Shown piece by piece: positions 62,527-64,000 of a stretch of DNA of 64,000 nucleotides. The stretch spans positions 62,001 to 126,000 of the forward strand of contig JAEYNZ010000126.1 of the NCBI GenBank assembly GCA_023412195.1. Direction: 5' to 3'. A model generated the notes under the pieces. The model did not search any database and was not told where the DNA came from. It saw only the letters and a list, made by a program, of their open reading frames with translations. Every line of letters begins with the position of its first letter. Positions within the stretch are counted from its first letter, which is position 1. A program made the position numbers and the translations under genes. The stretch is from Bacteroidota bacterium. GTDB lineage: Bacteria > Bacteroidota > Bacteroidia > Bacteroidales > Prolixibacteraceae.

Positions 62527-64000
62527 TTATAAACCTATCTGAACACCAAGTGAAAGCATCCGGGGAACCGGAAATACGTTTATCTGACCAGAAACTCTGA
62601 AATCTGCACCCCCCTCAAGGTTGCGAGAGATATCAAACTCAGGATCCAAATATGGATATTTTGTGATGGTGAACAGGTTGTAGCCGCTCGCATAAACCCT
62701 TAAACTGGATAACCCGATTTCTGAGGTCAAATTTCCGGGAAGTGAATATCCAATAGATAACTGTTTCAGTTTTAAATAATCACCCGGATAGACCTGTAAA
62801 GTAGAGGTTCTGTTGTTACCTGTTGGATCGCCAATGATTGCACGGGGAACTATGCCGTTTCCGGGTTGTGCTTCACTTCTCCACCTGTCCAGAACCCAGG
62901 TTTCCTTATTCAGGGTAGTTGCCATTCCACGGTTGATATAATGATACCCGTAGTGAACGTCATTTCCGCCAACACCCTGAAAACTGGCATTCATATCAAA
63001 TCCTTTGTAATCCAGATTAAAGGAGAAGCCATAGAAATGCTTTGGAATGGGATTACCAATCATCGTGCGGTCATCATTTGTTACCCTGCCGTCGCCGTCA
63101 ACATCTTCAAACCGAACATCTCCCGGTGAGGTTGTTGCAAATTGATAATAAATATTTTCCAGTTGGGCCGGGGTAAGCTGAGGATTTTCAGCAAGTGCTT
63201 CTTGTCTTGCAGATTGATTGGCTGCATCCAGCTCTGCCTGGTTCATAAATACTCCATCAGCAACATGTCCGTAGATATAACCGATAGGATAACCTACTGC
63301 TGTCCGGCTAACCCCCGCAATGTATGGCTGACCCAATCCCAATGACGTTACAACATTTTCTACATTCGTATAATTGGCATTTACTGAGTAATTTAAATCG
63401 CCTATGCGGTTCCGGTACCCAACCTGTAGCTCAAACCCTTTGTTTTCTGCACTTGCTGCATTCACAATGGCATCACCTGCTGAACGTAATCCATAACCTA
63501 ATGACAATGGTCGTGGTACAGAAAACAGAATGTCATTGGTATTCTTAATAAAATATTCTGCTGTGAATGATAAACTGTTATCCAATATGGCCATATCGAC
63601 TGCAATAGCCTTTGATGTAGTAGATTCCCATTTTATACCCTGCGATGAATCATCTAAAACAGTTGCACCTAAAACTGGCTCAGAAGGTTCGCCAAACGGA
63701 TAAAATACGCCTGTGTTCCATACCTTCGACAGGTAACGGAAATTGCCTATTGCATCGTTTCCTGATACACCCCAGCTTGCCCTTAATTTTAACAGATCAA
63801 AAAAGTCCAGATCCTGGATGAATGATTCTTCATTCAGTTTCCAGGCTAATGCTACTGAGGGGAAAGTTCCCCAACGGTTTTCAGGTGCAAAACGTGGTGA
63901 GGCATCGCGGCGTAAATTAACAGTTATAAGATATTTATTTAATAACTGATAATTTAGGCGTCCGAAGTACGACAGATAGGCATACTGCCCTGTATTATGA
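62527..64000 (-). CDS. SusC/RagA TonB-linked outer membrane protein, C-terminal part
   Basis: About 491 codons are visible; the frame is open to the right edge of the window, so the gene begins outside it. Residues match the TonB-dependent barrel of SusC proteins: ASWGVSGNDAIGNFRYLS, NKGFELQVGYRNRIGDLNYS, PGDVRFEDVDGDGRVTNDDRT, FSFNLDYKGFDMNASFQGVGGND, and the end LSSLRVYASGYNLFTITKYPYLDPE with the final strand RMLSLGVQIGL. The fragment PGDVRFxDxxGDG is diagnostic. It imports oligosaccharides with SusD. The apparent Met at 63594 is internal. Confidence 0.95.
   Translation of the reverse strand, partial: HNTGQYAYLSYFGRLNYQLLNKYLITVNLRRDASPRFAPENRWGTFPSVALAWKLNEESFIQDLDFFDLLKLRASWGVSGNDAIGNFRYLSKVWNTGVFYPFGEPSEPVLGATVLDDSSQGIKWESTTSKAIAVDMAILDNSLSFTAEYFIKNTNDILFSVPRPLSLGYGLRSAGDAIVNAASAENKGFELQVGYRNRIGDLNYSVNANYTNVENVVTSLGLGQPYIAGVSRTAVGYPIGYIYGHVADGVFMNQAELDAANQSARQEALAENPQLTPAQLENIYYQFATTSPGDVRFEDVDGDGRVTNDDRTMIGNPIPKHFYGFSFNLDYKGFDMNASFQGVGGNDVHYGYHYINRGMATTLNKETWVLDRWRSEAQPGNGIVPRAIIGDPTGNNRTSTLQVYPGDYLKLKQLSIGYSLPGNLTSEIGLSSLRVYASGYNLFTITKYPYLDPEFDISRNLEGGADFRVSGQINVFPVPRMLSLGVQIGL

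Noticed and set aside
63594..63594. Start of a separate 355-residue protein
   Set aside because: The frame continues open with SusC-like sequence to the window edge; this Met is inside susC.
1..64000. tRNA, rRNA, CRISPR, insertion sequences or phage genes
   Set aside because: None recognised by eye: no cloverleaf with CCA end, no spaced direct repeats of CRISPR type, no transposase or integrase motifs.

Overview
The window looks like a chromosomal segment of a member of the Bacteroidota, most likely class Bacteroidia (a Marinilabiliales- or Bacteroidales-like marine or sediment lineage; this placement is inference). Supporting signs are a SusC/SusD pair with a polysaccharide-utilisation locus (PUL), type IX secretion genes (porU, porV, gldJ and a T9SS plug-type protein), a complete Na+-translocating NQR operon, many short signal peptides and lipoboxes, and promoters of the Bacteroidetes type (TTG, about 20 nt, then TAnnTTTG). 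No rRNA, tRNA, CRISPR array, insertion sequence or integrase was recognised.

Layout. 1-4.0 kb: an unknown beta-barrel-like protein, a Gfo/Idh/MocA oxidoreductase, an 11-nt tandem repeat array and a T9SS plug-type protein. 4.1-10.0 kb: nqrABCDEF with its own promoter and terminator. 10.1-20.1 kb: a frameshifted AmmeMemoRadiSam radical SAM gene (amrS), a patatin, a DEAD-box helicase, a secreted unknown, a NamZ-like muramidase translationally coupled to a sodium:solute symporter, a beta-helix lipoprotein with a TTG start, and a secreted endonuclease/exonuclease/phosphatase protein. 20.1-31.4 kb: CCA-type nucleotidyltransferase, thioredoxin, murF, gldJ divergent from porU-porV-ispF, a CoA-binding protein, and a thioredoxin-like gene broken by two frameshifts. 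31.9-41.8 kb: LemA with two TPM-domain proteins, DUF3078, a four-gene minus-strand cluster (M23 peptidase, MerR-like regulator, NIF3, coiled-coil zinc-ribbon protein), alaS and a coiled-coil lipoprotein.

42.2-64.0 kb is a minus-strand PUL running from a truncated susC at the right edge through susD, two GH28 enzymes, two paralogous beta-helix proteins resembling GH141, a two-domain acetyl-xylan-esterase-like hydrolase, a GH109-like oxidoreductase-fold enzyme, an FG-GAP/VCBS protein, a DUF5060-type glycoside hydrolase and a GH29 fucosidase. The enzyme mix points to a pectic, galacturonate-rich and fucose-containing glycan. A strong hairpin with a U tract directly after susD probably lowers expression of the enzyme genes relative to susCD. 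A small MNT/HEPN toxin-antitoxin-like pair sits on the opposite strand between the GH29 gene and the rest of the PUL. Its promoter lies so close to the start codon that the message should be leaderless.

The best leads for something new are the leaderless HEPN/MNT pair inside the PUL, the 11-nt-period intergenic arrays, the NamZ-symporter coupling, and the esterase whose second domain has lost its nucleophile. Three frameshifts in otherwise intact genes, at or next to base runs, need checking against reads before they are called decay.
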